Under the pieces are notes generated by a model, which worked only from the letters and a program-made list of their open reading frames with translations, did not search any database and had not been told where the DNA came from. Shown here piece by piece: positions 22,699-33,585 of a stretch of DNA of 64,000 nucleotides. Numbering within the stretch: the first letter of the stretch is position 1; every line of letters starts with the position of its first letter. Position numbers and translations under genes: made by a program. The DNA is from Corylus avellana. Lineage: Eukaryota > Streptophyta > Magnoliopsida > Fagales > Betulaceae. The DNA lies in assembly GCF_901000735.1 (NCBI RefSeq), contig NC_081545.1, positions 21,848,100-21,912,099 of the forward strand, in the 5' to 3' direction.

Positions 22699-22755
22699 AC
22701 AATTGAAGCTCTTCATGCTAATGAGGGGGAGTAAAATGATTATGCTGATTGTACT

Positions 22756-22922
22756 CTTTTTCCTTCGCTAAGGTTTTTCCCACTGGGTTTTCCTTTGCAA
22801 GGTTTTAATGAGGCAATCTTAAAGCATACGAAGGCACACAAGAATATTGTACTATTTTTCCTTCGCCACAGGTTTTTTCCCACTGGGTTTTCCTTGGCAA
22901 GGTTTTAACGAGGCATATTCTT
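22756..22922 (+). repeat. Paired 3' leader repeats of the Ale-like copia
   Basis: Two imperfect copies about 98 bp apart, each containing 'cccactgggttttcctt' and 'gcaaggttttaa(t/c)gaggca'. They lie between the Pol stop and the polypurine tract. Such duplicated 3' non-coding repeats are typical of Ale/Retrofit elements. Confidence 0.8.
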
Positions 22923-22937
22923 AGTGTATGGTCATCC

Positions 22938-22946
22938 AAGGGGGAG
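22938..22946 (+). other. Polypurine tract of the Ale-like copia
   Basis: 'aagggggag' directly abuts the 3' LTR start and primes plus-strand DNA synthesis. A second purine run ('gaggggg', about 22725) lies 220 bp upstream. Confidence 0.8.
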
Positions 22947-23252
22947 TGTTATGAATGCATTCATGCATTTGGTGGATGACCATTTAGTTCCATCTCTTGG
23001 AATTCTACACATTCATGTCATCTTTTAGAATTCCTATAACATCCATGTAATAAATTGATTAACCCTTTTGTTTCATATTCCCCATTTCATATTCATTAAC
23101 CTCCCATTATGATTTCATGCCTATAAAAGGGAGTATTGAGTTGTATGTAAATCACACAATAATAGAGAAGAATAATACATAGTTCCTGAAGAACTAGTTT
23201 CATATACTGCAATCTTTTATCTTGTCTTGTTATTTTCTTTAATTTTACAACA
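22947..23252 (+). repeat. 3' LTR of the Ale-like copia
   Basis: 306 bp, the same length as the 5' LTR and about 99% identical. It starts tgttatgaatgc, ends ttttacaaca, and is followed by the target duplication aatgc. Confidence 0.95.
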
Positions 23253-23509
23253 AATGCTCCTTAATGACCAAACGGTCACAAAATTATTTCTAGAAAACTA
23301 CTTGCTGGATATTAAATAAATAATAAAAGGGTTTGAAAAGAAAGAAAAGAAAAACAATTGTTTGTAACACATATTACAACAATCCCTCACATGTTACAAA
23401 CATTAAAATAGAAGGAGATTTAAAACATGTATTGTAGCGCCCCAGAATTTTTAAAGTTATTTAAATAAATTATTTCGATAATGATGTTATTTTAATATCC
23501 ATTGTAGCC

Positions 23510-23627
23510 GTCCCCAAGGGGTAGCTCAATCGGCAGTGGACTACGCCTAATGAAGCGGAGGTCACTAGTTCGAATCCCCCCTCCCCCTTCCCTTGTGTGG
23601 ACATGTCAAAAAAAAAAAAAAAAAAAA
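23510..23627 (+). mobile_element. tRNA-derived SINE
   Basis: A 118-bp insert with a 12-bp perfect target duplication 'tccattgtagcc' (23498-23509 and 23628-23639). Its 5' part looks like a tRNA: A box 'tagctcaatcgg' at 23522-23533 and B box 'gttcgaatc' at 23568-23576, about 35 bp apart. A short CT-rich body ('ttgtgtggacatgtc') and an A20 tail follow. The A/B boxes are the internal RNA polymerase III promoter. Confidence 0.9.
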
Positions 23628-23689
23628 TCCATTGTAGCCAAGGATTTTAATTATTGAAAAATTTATGATGTTACAGAGAGTGGTAATTA

Positions 23690-23945
23690 GAGAATAGTAA
23701 TTGGTGAAATAATAGGATAGTAAATGGTAGGAAGAATTATATGGGTAGGTAGAATAGTAAAGGTAGAATACCCAATAGTAGGTATAAGGAGGGTATAATT
23801 TTACATAAGAGGGTAAAATAGTCAATAGTAGGTATAAGGAGGGTAGAATTGTAAATAAGAATGTGGAATAGTCAATTGTAAATATACTAAGTGGGTAGGT
23901 GGAATAGTAAAATGAGGGTATAATAGTAAATTGAAGGTAGAATAG
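23690..23945. repeat. Minisatellite in the solo LTR (gggta-gaatagtaaa)
   Basis: Degenerate tandem units built on 'agggtaaaatagtcaatag' and 'taggtataaggagggta', about 50-60 bp each. They lie upstream of the LTR TATA box, in the U3 region. Confidence 0.65.
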
Positions 23946-24835
23946 TATTTGGTTTTCTCCTATAAATAGAGCTATTTCCCTTCACAATTTCACTACTCCT
24001 CTCCCATCTCTTGCACATATTCTTCCTTCTTCCGCTTTTTACTCAGTCTTTCTTCTTTTTAAGAGTGTTTACTCAAAACAGAGAGAGAAAGGGCGAGACA
24101 AAGCGCTACAAGAAAGAAAAAACACAAGAGATAGCAAACTTTAGAAATTAGTTTTAAAAGATATACTAGTGGTGTTAGTCAGATTGGAGCAACTAGATTC
24201 CTTCAGACCACTTTTAGCTTCAGTCTAGAGGTAAGTAAATTCACTACCCCTTCTAAAATTACTTCATGTCATGCTATTTATTCATTCTTGTATCAAACTG
24301 TAAATGATTATTTTATTTACCTGTCATGGAGATATGTTGCATGCATGAAGGTTTTCTAAAAGAATTATTTAGAAAGTTTCTATTTCTTTAAACGCTTTCT
24401 AAGTACAACAAGTTTATATTTGGAAAAGTTTCCATTTTAAGAAATGATGATGATTATAAGAAAGAAGAATGATAAAAAACCCTCCTACATGTTGCCCTAA
24501 GATGCATCAAAAGAAGTACAAAGAAAAGTACAAGAAATGAGTTAAATGTTTATGAAATGAGGGCACATGTATGAAGGAGAGTATTTTTGGCCCCAAGATA
24601 AGTAAGGATGAGAGGAGTTCGGTACCGATACTCGGATGGAGGCGAAACCACTGAAGGAGGCTATGCCAGAAGGTGGAATTTCATCAACATGACCGTTGAG
24701 TGCACCAAGAAAAAGTTAATTGACGGCCGGACATGGCTGAGGTCACAGTTCAGTGCCATGGTCACAAGGACCTACAACCCTCGTACACAGAGGTAACAGT
24801 GTACATGGGCCCTAATATGAGAAAATGATGATATG

Positions 24836-24965
24836 ATTTCAAAAATGATATACTATGATGATTTACAATGATGATTTATAACGATGATATACTATGATGA
24901 TTTACAATGATGATTTATAATGATGCATTATGATGATGATTTATGACGATGATTTATTACTAGAT
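24836..24965. repeat. ATGATGATTTA minisatellite
   Basis: Short tandem units of 'tatgatgatttac' and 'aatgatgatttata', about 14-44 bp, in the downstream (U5) part of the solo LTR. Confidence 0.7.
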
Positions 24966-25684
24966 GTAATAGTATGTATATGCTACGGGAGATGCAACCG
25001 TACATATATGTATTATTATGGCTGGATGCATATTTATTTGTGAAAACGATTTTCAAAACTGAGAACAAGGAGTAAAACTATTTATGGTTGTGGATTTTAT
25101 TTGCTGGGCCCCTTTGGGTTCATTCAGTTTTATTTCTTGTTTTCAGGTAGAAAAGATGCTGGAATAGGAGGCCGGACTGGGGACGAGAATAATTATTAAT
25201 TTTCAAAGTCTTTTCATATCAGTTATTGTAATAATATGATATTCCGCAACTAAAGTTTAATGTTTTCTAATTTTGCTTGTGATAAAATCTCTTGAATAAT
25301 GTTTTATACATTTATCATATCCTTTAAAATCAAGTACTCTGATAAACCTTATAGATCTTTACAAAAATTTTTGTTGTAAAAAAAATAAAAGTGGCAAACT
25401 CAGCCTTAACAGGCTGGGGATGTTACATGTATCGATGTGGTATCCGAAAGTTTTAATTGCACCTAGGATAAATATGTAGGAACTTAATGAATCGTGGTAG
25501 AGTTAGACTCTTTTAACCAGATTCATAAGTTGCCCAAACATATCACCCACATAACTTTCTCCAAACAAAAAAAATCAAATCAAGAAAATTGGTTCATTCT
25601 ATAGCAGGTTGGCGCCTTATACAGGCCACGTGCCTCTAGGTTTCATGAATGCTCTAAAGACTTGCCAAAGTCTCATAGGAGGTG

Positions 25685-26010
25685 GAACCACCTCCATACT
25701 CACATAGGTGGTGTCTATCAAGAATGTGTGCAGATAACATCTCATCCCAACAAGTAGGGACCATGGACCCATTAAGAGTTTTAAACTCATCCTCACTTAC
25801 TCTGCATCTTTTGTTGTTATATTATAAAATGGCTTTTATGAACGCTCTAGAGACCTACCCAAGTCTTATAGGAGATAGAACCTCCACACTCACATAGGTG
25901 GTATCCATCAAGAGTGTGTGCATGGAACACATCATCCCAATAGGTAGAGACTATGGATCCATTAAGAGCTTTAAGATCATTCTTAATCACTCTGCATTTT
26001 GTACTGTCTT
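25685..26010 (-). repeat. Tandem pair in the 3' region of copia A
   Basis: Two imperfect copies about 185 bp apart, each containing 'ctcacataggtggt(g/a)tc(t/c)atc' and 'ccattaagag(t/c)ttta'. They correspond to the 190-bp tandem pair in element B (59750-60110) in reverse orientation. This shows that the duplication predates the separation of the two copies. Confidence 0.75.
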
Positions 26011-26243
26011 ACACCATAGAGATGGACTCATCACTAATCTTATTAACAAGATAGTTAATAAACATAAATTAACAGTACCATACGTCATTTCACTTGTGAC
26101 TTTGTTTCCCATTAAACCTCATTCATGGGATCTCCAATCATAGAGGTTGGGTATCAATCACAGTGTCATAATTTGGGTATCAGTCGTATCCTCCTCGATG
26201 CTTCTCTCACTAGCCTTCTTGCTAGTGGCTTGGTCAAAGAATC

Positions 26244-26288
26244 TGCAGAATTCTTTTTTTTTTTTTTTTACATGTGCAGAATTCTTTT
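26244..26288 (-). mobile_element. Ultra-short poly(A) retroinsertion
   Basis: A 14-bp duplication 'tgcagaattctttt' (26244-26257 and 26275-26288) flanks only about 17 bp. On the minus strand the insert reads 'catgt' plus a run of A. The 'catgt' matches the last bases before the poly(A) of the SINE at 23510, so it may be an extreme 5'-truncated SINE copy. It is absent from the matching position in element B. Confidence 0.55.
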
Positions 26289-26482
26289 ATGACCTCACAA
26301 AGTTCATGGACGTATACCGATCTCAATAAGCTGCCTCACAATATTTTGCATTTTCTCATTATAAATTCTTTGCTCTTTGCTCAAGCTATGGCAGCTTGTC
26401 AATCACAATGAAAACACAGATGGAACTGAATTAGCATGTAAAGACAAATTAATTTATCAATAGGTTCTTTAGCCATTCATCT

Positions 26483-28105
26483 TCAGTTCATGCCCTCTCT
26501 AAGACAATTAACTCTGACTCTATAGTAAACCTTGCTATGCAAGTCTTTTTGAGGACTTTTAAGAGATAACTCCTCCAGCCGGAGTAAACATATAATAGCC
26601 ATTAGTAGGCTTTGCTCATCTGAATCAAAAATGCAGTTAGCATTACAATATCCTTTCGATATAGCAGGATAATCACAATATGACAAACAAAAATTAAATG
26701 TGTCCTTTAAGAATCTCAACAATTTAGAGATAGCATCACAATGCTCAATACCATGATTATGACTATATCTACTCAATTTGTTGAAAATACATACAGTTTG
26801 TCAAAACATCAAGCTACCAATGATTTGTGTGTATTTTTCTTGCAAAACACCATGATCACCATGATTCTTAACGAAATGTATTTTTGAATCATATGGTGTA
26901 GACATGGGTGGATAATAAAAATGCTCAAATCTTTTAAGCATCTTTTCAACATAATATGTATGAGATAAAATAATGCAATCATTATCCATAATAACTTTAA
27001 TATCCAATTTGACATTAGCTTTACCTATGTCTTACATATCAAAATTTGATGTAAAAAATATTTTAGTTTCATTCACAGCATCAATGCTAGTTAAAAAAAA
27101 AAAAAATTAAGCAAGTCTTCAATATATGTATAAACAAATAATGACACACTCATTATTGTAAAAGTTGCTATGCATTTACTTGCACAATTAATCAAATATA
27201 AATTAGACAATATCACATTGTCAAACGCCATTGTTTAAGAGCTTGCTTTAATTCATACAAGGATTTCACCAGTTTGCACACTTTATCTTCTTGACCGGGG
27301 ATTACTAGTCCCTCGGGCTGCTCCATATAAATCTCTTCATCGTTTAGAAAAATAACTTTGACATCCATTTGATGTACAACGAGTTTATAAATATAAACAA
27401 TGGCAAATAGCATTCAAATAGATGCAATTTTAGTAACCGAAAAATAAGTATCAAATAATCAATATTTTGCATTTACTTGTAGCTTTTTAGCAAATAAGTC
27501 TACCATGTATTTATCTATTGTATCATCCAGTTTAAGCTTCTTTCTTAAACAGCTATTTATAACCAAAAAAAATTGGTCTTAGGAATAACTCAATGAGTTC
27601 CCAAGCAATGTTAGACATAATTTATTCAAAATCATTATTTATAGCTTCTAACCAAAAATTGCATCAATAAAAGATTTAATTGCTTCATCATAATATGTTG
27701 GATCATCATCAACAATATAAACAATAAAATCATTACCGAGATTCCTTCCTTTGTAGCCCGCTTGCTTCTTCTCAATTCTTACATATCATTAGCAATTTTA
27801 TTAGAAGCAATAGAAAAATCATGAAATAATTTTTCCTTATTTTTCAAATGAAACACATGCTCAAAGAAAATAACATTTTTAGATTCAATAATAGTATTGT
27901 AATCTAAAACATCACTTTTGATAATTAGGAATCTATAGCATGAACTATTACATGCAAAACCAATAAAATCATAATCATAGGTTTTAAAACCAAATTTCCT
28001 CATGTTAAGTTTGAGTAACATAACATTTGCCAAATACCCCCACACTTCGAGGTATTCCAAACAATGCTTATGAATGTGACAAACAAAATAATTGCTTCCC
28101 CCCAC
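26483..28105 (-). pseudogene. Pol remnants of copia A (IN, RT, RNase H)
   Basis: On the minus strand, reading downward: integrase C-terminal/linker (28105-27779; 'LEYLEVWGYLANVML', then 'SDVLDYNTIIE'); RT (27413-27213; 'HQMDVKVIFLNDEEIYMEQP' and 'KVCKLVKSLYELKQA'); later RT (27007-26801; 'YYVEKMLKRFEHFYYP'); RNase H (26776-26483; 'LLRFLKDTFNFCLSY'). These are typical of Tork/Ivana-type copia Pol. Frames are broken by stops, including TAA at 27032-27034 that is shared with element B. The YVDD segment is degraded. Gag, protease and the integrase core are missing. Confidence 0.8.
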
Positions 28106-29634
28106 ACTTTGGTGGATAGCCTAAAAATTGACAGTTATAGCATTCATCTTTTATTCCAATGTTCTAATTTCGACTACTCTTTTAGAATTCGGGTTCTTTT
28201 CATTTTCTTGAGGTAGTCGAGATTTACATATATAAATCTATCATGCCAAACATTAATGGAATAGACCAATTAATCACAATAAGATATATTTCCAATAATA
28301 GCACACAAGTGCTTTAAGAAATTACTTCCATGGGCTCATATTTCTCTAAATATGATATGTCATTTTCTCTTATTTCTTTTCTCTCAATTGACAGTTTTCT
28401 GAAGCATCGGTTTGTTAAAAACAAATACTAATCACGACTTGTGATTTTTCAACATGCATCGTTCTTATATATAGGAGTTGCATATCACAAGTTCTATCAA
28501 GATATTAAAATAAAATCTTTTTAACTAAAGCTTCAATAAATATGCAAAGTATCAAGCTCAACCATATAACAATTAATTATTATTGGCTCATTTTCATAAA
28601 TACGCCATTAATATCATTCTTTTGAGATGATAAACTTGTCATATATCAAATGAACCTTAATATGAACATCAATAATCACATATATTTTATTTTGAACCAT
28701 CATGTCAGAGAAATTTAAAAGTTGAATGATATATATGAAGAATTATCAAATACTTTTAAAGTATTTATGCTAATCTAGCATGCCATTGCTAATAAAAATG
28801 CTAGATGCTATTTCAATTTTGAAATAAAATAATCAACAAAGGACTATCACTTATTAAATTACAATTTTGATGTAATATAAATTCAATTCAATCAAGGAGC
28901 ACCTTCATCACTTGATATTTTTTTTTTCTCTTTTAATAAATGAAATTGTATATCATGTCTTGAAAAAAAATTAAGACCTATAAATCAGAGTATAAATACT
29001 CACAACGGAGCCAACAGTTTTACTCCAAGATCTTCCAAAATAGGCTGTCACTTCCACAACCAACTGGATGTCGTGTGAACCAATCGACTCAATATGCGCA
29101 CATCTCTTTTTCCTATCAGTGCTTACCTGCAAGAATCTTTGGCTAAGTGGTATTCTCCCCACACAATTAGCAACGTCTATGTATTTTCTTCACCACAACA
29201 TGAGTAACCACTCTCTTTTGTTTTTATTAATCATCATGGATGTTCTCTAATAAACTCAACACATTACCATAGAAATTGCTAAGTTCTAAAAATCCATAAA
29301 AAGCTTAACTCTTTTTGTTGCAAGATTCATGACCCAACAATAAAAATTATTTGATAATCAACAAATTTGAGTTCAAATAATTGAAACTCTTTCAATCAAA
29401 ATATTTTCACTTTCAATACCTACACATGAAATTAAATTCTTCTTCTGATAAATGAATCAATTATCATATATTTTTTTACAACAAAATCTTTCCACTCAAG
29501 ATTTGATTTCATCTTTCTCATATGTGAATTGCATACTACAAACTCTTCTAGTATTTGACTTTTCATAAGTTTAAATACTATTGTTATGATTTTAATAAAA
29601 TCTTTGTGCAACCATCATAATTAACCTTTAAAAT

Positions 29635-30400
29635 TGTTGGAAATAATTTTGGATGGTGCACAAATTCTCATTGATATAAAATAATTACAATATGAAAATT
29701 AATAATAAAATAAATAAAATACAAGCGATGAAAAGTAGAGTATGGAAAGATCTCACAATGCTATAAAATCACGCAAGAGTGTTGTCCTTAAGGTTGATTC
29801 GTGCCTCCCGGAGTATATAACTCGGTGCGATCCGAACCTTTGACACGCAACCTCCCAGGATTAGACTATAGTGTCTACTTTCGTTAAGGACGCACTTCCA
29901 ATAACGAAGAGTAATAGAACAACCATTTTTCCTCAAAGTAAATGATAAAATACAACTCCAAAAAATAGTTGCTAATGGAGAATGAAAAATAACCCGCCAA
30001 CTACACGAAAATAGAATGTGGTAAAAATAACAAAAGCATTTTTAACCAAAGCCCAAAGGAGTTAATATATATATCAAAAACTCTTTTTGGTGATATATAT
30101 ATAACGTGTTGGGCTGTTGATTCTTCCAAATGTCATAAATAACAAAACAAAAGTAATGACCAAATATTCATAGCAATTGAAGAATCAAAAGGCCATAAAA
30201 CATATTAATAACCAACGGTCATAAACGGTAAAAGAAAAATCAATAGGCTTAATGACTCATAGTAAAAAACCTATGAAAAATTAAATGCTCCTTAATGACC
30301 AAATGGTCACAAAATTATTTCTAGAAAACCACTTGCTGGATATTAAATAAATAAAAGAAAGAAAAGAAAAACAATTGTTTGTAACACTCATATTACAACA
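29635..30400 (-). repeat. 5' LTR of copia A
   Basis: 766 bp; the plus strand begins tgttggaaat and ends attacaaca. It matches the left LTR of A with several percent divergence, and the LTRs of B in reverse complement. It lacks the nested Ale insertion. Confidence 0.87.
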
Positions 30401-30405
30401 ATATA

Positions 30406-30529
30406 GTGTACGTATACACAAATGGATGATTGGATTCTTCTTATGTAAGAGGAGGTAATAATGTTCACTCAGAAAAAGGTAGTTTTTTAGATAAATTCTT
30501 CAGGCAAGATACCAAAATAAAATGACACC

Positions 30530-30560
<31 letters not shown>

Positions 30561-31645
30561 GGCCTAAGCTTTTCGAAAATATACAATAATTCATTTGTTA
30601 GTATATTTTTGCCTTATTACATTAAAATAATAATTTTTTTTAAATTAAATCTTATAAAAAACAAATGACCCACGTTGAGACTCCTAGACCTAGGGGTAGC
30701 AGCCTACTACCCCTAGGGCTAGGGTGGCCTGCCCAGCCACCCCTGTATAAATAAACATTTGCAACTAATTTAACGTCAGGGTGTTAGAAAAAAGAAAAAC
30801 CTTTAACTAAAATGACAAAACATAAATACGAAGATTGGAGGGGAATAAAGACAAATTTTATTTATTTATTTTTTTTCGTCTCTCCCTTTTTGAATGAAGG
30901 GATTCGAGAAGACCCCTGACCAAAATCATCGCCGGCCAGACTACATTTTCGTATTTGTTTTAGTCTTTAAAGGAATTCAAACATCTCTAGTCACTGGTCA
31001 ATTCATCGGAAAATGCTCTATATTTATTGGGACCAAATTGGCGTCTCCAAATTAATAATTCAACATTTGACTACTTTTTTTGTTTCAATTCACAATAATA
31101 AATGAAATCATTAAATTTTTGCTTTGTTGCTTCTTTTAAGGGTCTAATATTTGTTCATGAGCTCCTGTTCGAATCACATGGAATAAGATCGATCGTTAAA
31201 CTATATATGATAATGATATATATCCTAATAATAAAAATAATCAATGAAATCATTAAATTTTTGCTTTGTTGCTTCTTTTAAGGGTATGATATTTGTTCAA
31301 ACTCATGTATGAATTAGATGGAATACGATCGTTAAACTATATGATAAGGATATAAATTCTAATCATAAATGAAGATTGTATTACCTTAAGATTTCATTTA
31401 GTATGAAGAATGATTAGTCCATTGGAAAAATAGATAGTTATTGCTAAAAATAAAAATGGGTGAAATGAATTAATTATTCTTATTCCTTGGCGACAATCCA
31501 TATACTATTACCAAAATTAAACTAAAAATACTAAAATACCCTTCTTTTTTAATGGCGAAAGTGCCATTACTTGGGAGCTGTTCAATAAAGAGTTTAACGA
31601 TCACTTTTTTCTTAAATTGGTAAAGGTGGCAAAGGCCAAGAAATT
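30406..31645. other. Intergenic, no gene
   Basis: Contains a T run of about 29 (30533-30561), a short GC-rich palindromic patch ('ctaggggtagcagcc' against 'ctactacccctag', 30688-30720) that may be the centre of a decayed MITE, and the 141-bp tandem pair described separately. No ORF with recognisable content. Confidence 0.45.
31096..31375. repeat. Tandem duplication, about 141-bp unit x2
   Basis: Both units contain 'atcattaaatttttgctttg', 'ttgcttcttttaagggt' and 'cgatcgttaaactatat'. Roughly 90% identical, adjacent, same orientation. Confidence 0.8.
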
Positions 31646-31649
31646 TATG

Positions 31650-32017
31650 GACTTGGTTTAGAACAACATGACAGCCACTCAATCGAACACAAATTTTCTT
31701 TAAACTGGTTTGGAAAAAATTTCCTTCAACCCACTTCAATAAATAACAAATGTCATCTCTCACATATTTTATTTAATATTTTAAGCGTCATTTATTGTTA
31801 TTCCATTATTTACTCAGTTATCGAGGTTTGCCTTTTACCTTATCCCGGTTTTAGCTCAATGGACTTTAACATATTTGTCACTTTAATAAGTGACAAATGT
31901 CATCTTTCACATATTTTATTTAATATTTTAAGCGTCATTTATTGTTATTCCATTATTTATTCAATTATCGAGGTTTGCCTTTTACCTCATCCCGGTTTCA
32001 GCTCAATGGACTTTAAA
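31650..32017. repeat. Fold-back-element end plus 140-bp tandem duplication
   Basis: 31690-31740 ('aaactggtttggaaaa', 'ccttcaacccac') resembles the terminal arm of the fold-back element at 7959 ('ccaaac-ggttt', 'tcttcaaccca'). The next 125-140 bp ('gacaaatgtcatct...' to 'ttttacctcatcccggttt') occurs twice, at about 31745-31876 and 31889-32017, almost identical. The unit also resembles the inner arm of that element ('atttaatattttaa', 'tcattta', 'gaggttt/aaggtta'). It looks like a partial relative with one arm duplicated. Confidence 0.55.
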
Positions 32018-32046
32018 TAGCTCGCTTGACCCAATAATGGATTCAC

Positions 32047-32189
32047 CTATTTTGTGTATTTACACATACATATGTTCTTTGCGTATGTATTCATTGTTGA
32101 CCGGATGGTATGTAGGACTATTTTGTGTATTCTACACATATGTATGTTCTTTGCATATGTATTCATTGTTGACCGGATGGTATGTAGGA
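32047..32189. repeat. Tandem duplication, 71-bp unit x2
   Basis: Two adjacent units of 'ttttgtgtattyacacata' and 'tgtattcattgttgaccgga', then 'tggtatgtagga', with three or four differences. Both frames that cross it are repeat artefacts. Confidence 0.85.
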
Positions 32190-32654
32190 TACCCCTTTTT
32201 AAGGGTTTGTTTGATTTTGAGATTTCAAAATGTAAGATTTTTGAAAGTATAATTAAGTGTTTGATAAAATTATGGGTTGACATTTAAAATCGCACTTTAA
32301 CATTTAAAATTATGCATTTTTAAAAAACTCACTTTCTTGCCTACAATTTGGAATCATAGAGTATTTCACGTGTTTAAACCATCAATTTTTAAAATTAGGT
32401 ATTTTACTTAGTGAAAAAGTGCAATTTTTTACTTTAGCTATTATTTTTTAACTACACACTCTAATAGATTCTCTATTTCATTCTCTACTTACTTTAAAAT
32501 ATTATTTCTCATTATTTTTTTATTATATTATTGTCAACACTTAATTAAAGGGAAAAACAAACACATGTATAGAAATCATTCATAAAAACAAAAATAAACA
32601 TGTATGAGGAACATTCATCACACATGCAGGTACTAATTCTTAAAATCAATAACA

Positions 32655-32815
32655 TAAATAAATTTTTTCATCCAATTGCAATTGATTTGTTTCTATCCGT
32701 GTGTTTCCATGCAATAAAATTTTTTTTGCATTAAATTTTTTCATCTAACTTCAATTGATTTGTTTCCATCCGTGTATTTCCATGAAATAAATTTTTTTTG
32801 CATTCAATTTTTTCA
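32655..32815. repeat. Tandem duplication, about 78-bp unit x2
   Basis: Each unit contains 'aaattttttcat(c/t)(c/t)aa', 'caattgatttgttt(c)', 'atccgtgt(g/a)tttccatg' and 'ttttttttgcatt'. A third partial start ('ttttttcatccaac') follows. Confidence 0.75.
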
Positions 32816-33585
32816 TCCAACCATGTGAAGAAATTTTGTGAGCGAGAGAGATAAATTTTGTGTGAAGCAATTTTGTGTTTGAGAGAGAGACGCAGCAGAT
32901 GTGAAGACGTGTTCAGAAGAAATAAAAGATGTTAGGTGAAAAGAGGTCAAATAAAGAAAAATAAACAATATTTTATTCATCTAATGTACTATAGTGAATA
33001 GCTCCAAATTGCTATTCACTGTAGCAATATAACTATTTTAACTAAAGGCAAGCTACTCTGTTGGAACTAAAAAAAGAATAACAATAACTAAATATAACTA
33101 ATATTAGTCTTTTAACTAAGTTAAGCTGTTGAAAATACTGTTACACTTCTAAACAGAATACTTTCTGGGATTTTATTTTAAAATGAAACCAAAAAGCACT
33201 CTAATTTTAAAAGGAGTAGTTGAGGTACGTCTAGAAATGACAATCGCCTCACCATTTTCCGTGTGTAGGACCCTGGCCTCAACCAACTACAATGGTTGAG
33301 CTTGGCTCACTATGGATAGGTCTCACAGGTCTTATATAATGATTTAGGGTGCCTCAACTAGCGCTGTGATTTCATCGATAAAAATGTGATGTTAAACTAA
33401 ATCATAGAAAATACATTGTTTGTGATTGTATTTTTAAAAATTGTGACTTGAAAATACAATTTTTTTGGGTTTTCGAATCGCAGGTAATGAGGTTTTATTT
33501 TTTATTATTTATTTATTTTTAATGTAGAATTTTAAAAATTAAATTGCGATTTTAAAAGTCAAATTGCGATTTTGCAAAACACTTA

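Larger units (their letters stand above)
17339..23252 (+). mobile_element. Young Ty1-copia retrotransposon, Ale/Retrofit-like
   Basis: Full-length LTR retrotransposon, 5,914 bp, with 5-bp target duplications 'aatgc' (17334-17338 and 23253-23257) and 306-bp LTRs differing at only about three positions. Order: LTR, primer-binding site, gag, protease-integrase-RT-RNase H, 3' non-coding repeats, polypurine tract, LTR. The gene order and motifs are those of Ty1-copia. The short LTRs, the 'ttatcagcacga' primer site and the duplicated 3' leader repeats fit the Ale/Retrofit lineage. It inserted into an LTR of older element A. Confidence 0.95.
16679..23381 (-). repeat. 3' LTR of copia A, split by the Ale insertion
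   Basis: The LTR is in two pieces, 16679-17338 and 23258-23381. The plus strand starts 'tgttggaaataattttgg' and ends 'gtttgtaacacatattacaaca', matching the LTRs of element B in reverse. A block at 16820-16960 with 'tcgtgcctcgcggag' and 'gacacgcaacctccca' is the most conserved part across all four LTRs. The adjoining 'atccctcacatg' (23382-23393) is the reversed polypurine tract. Confidence 0.87.
23438..25427 (+). mobile_element. Solo LTR of an unassigned LTR retrotransposon
   Basis: Starts 'tgtagcgccccag' and ends 'ctggggatgttaca' (near-inverted ends). It is flanked by 5-bp duplications 'tgtat' at 23433-23437 and 25428-25432. There is no internal coding region, so it is a solo LTR left by recombination. 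It has a TATA box ('tataaata', 23961-23968) followed by a CT-rich start region, and internal minisatellites. Inserted in the 3' non-coding part of element A. Lineage cannot be assigned from the LTR alone, though Ty3-type LTRs often have such ends. Confidence 0.83.
16679..30400 (-). mobile_element. Defective copia retrotransposon A (with nested elements)
   Basis: An LTR retrotransposon on the minus strand with 5-bp target duplications 'atata' at 16674-16678 and 30401-30405. The 3' LTR is the left one (16679-17338 plus 23258-23381). The 5' LTR is 29635-30400. After subtracting the Ale insertion (5,919 bp) and the solo LTR (1,995 bp) the element is about 5.8 kb, matching element B (5.69 kb). The internal region has only scattered integrase, RT and RNase H remnants and no gag. 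The LTRs differ by several percent, so it is older than the elements inserted in it. Confidence 0.88.

Noticed and set aside
23510..23580. tRNA gene
   Set aside because: A and B boxes are present, but the stems do not fold into a complete tRNA, and the unit has a poly(A) tail and target duplication. It is a SINE.
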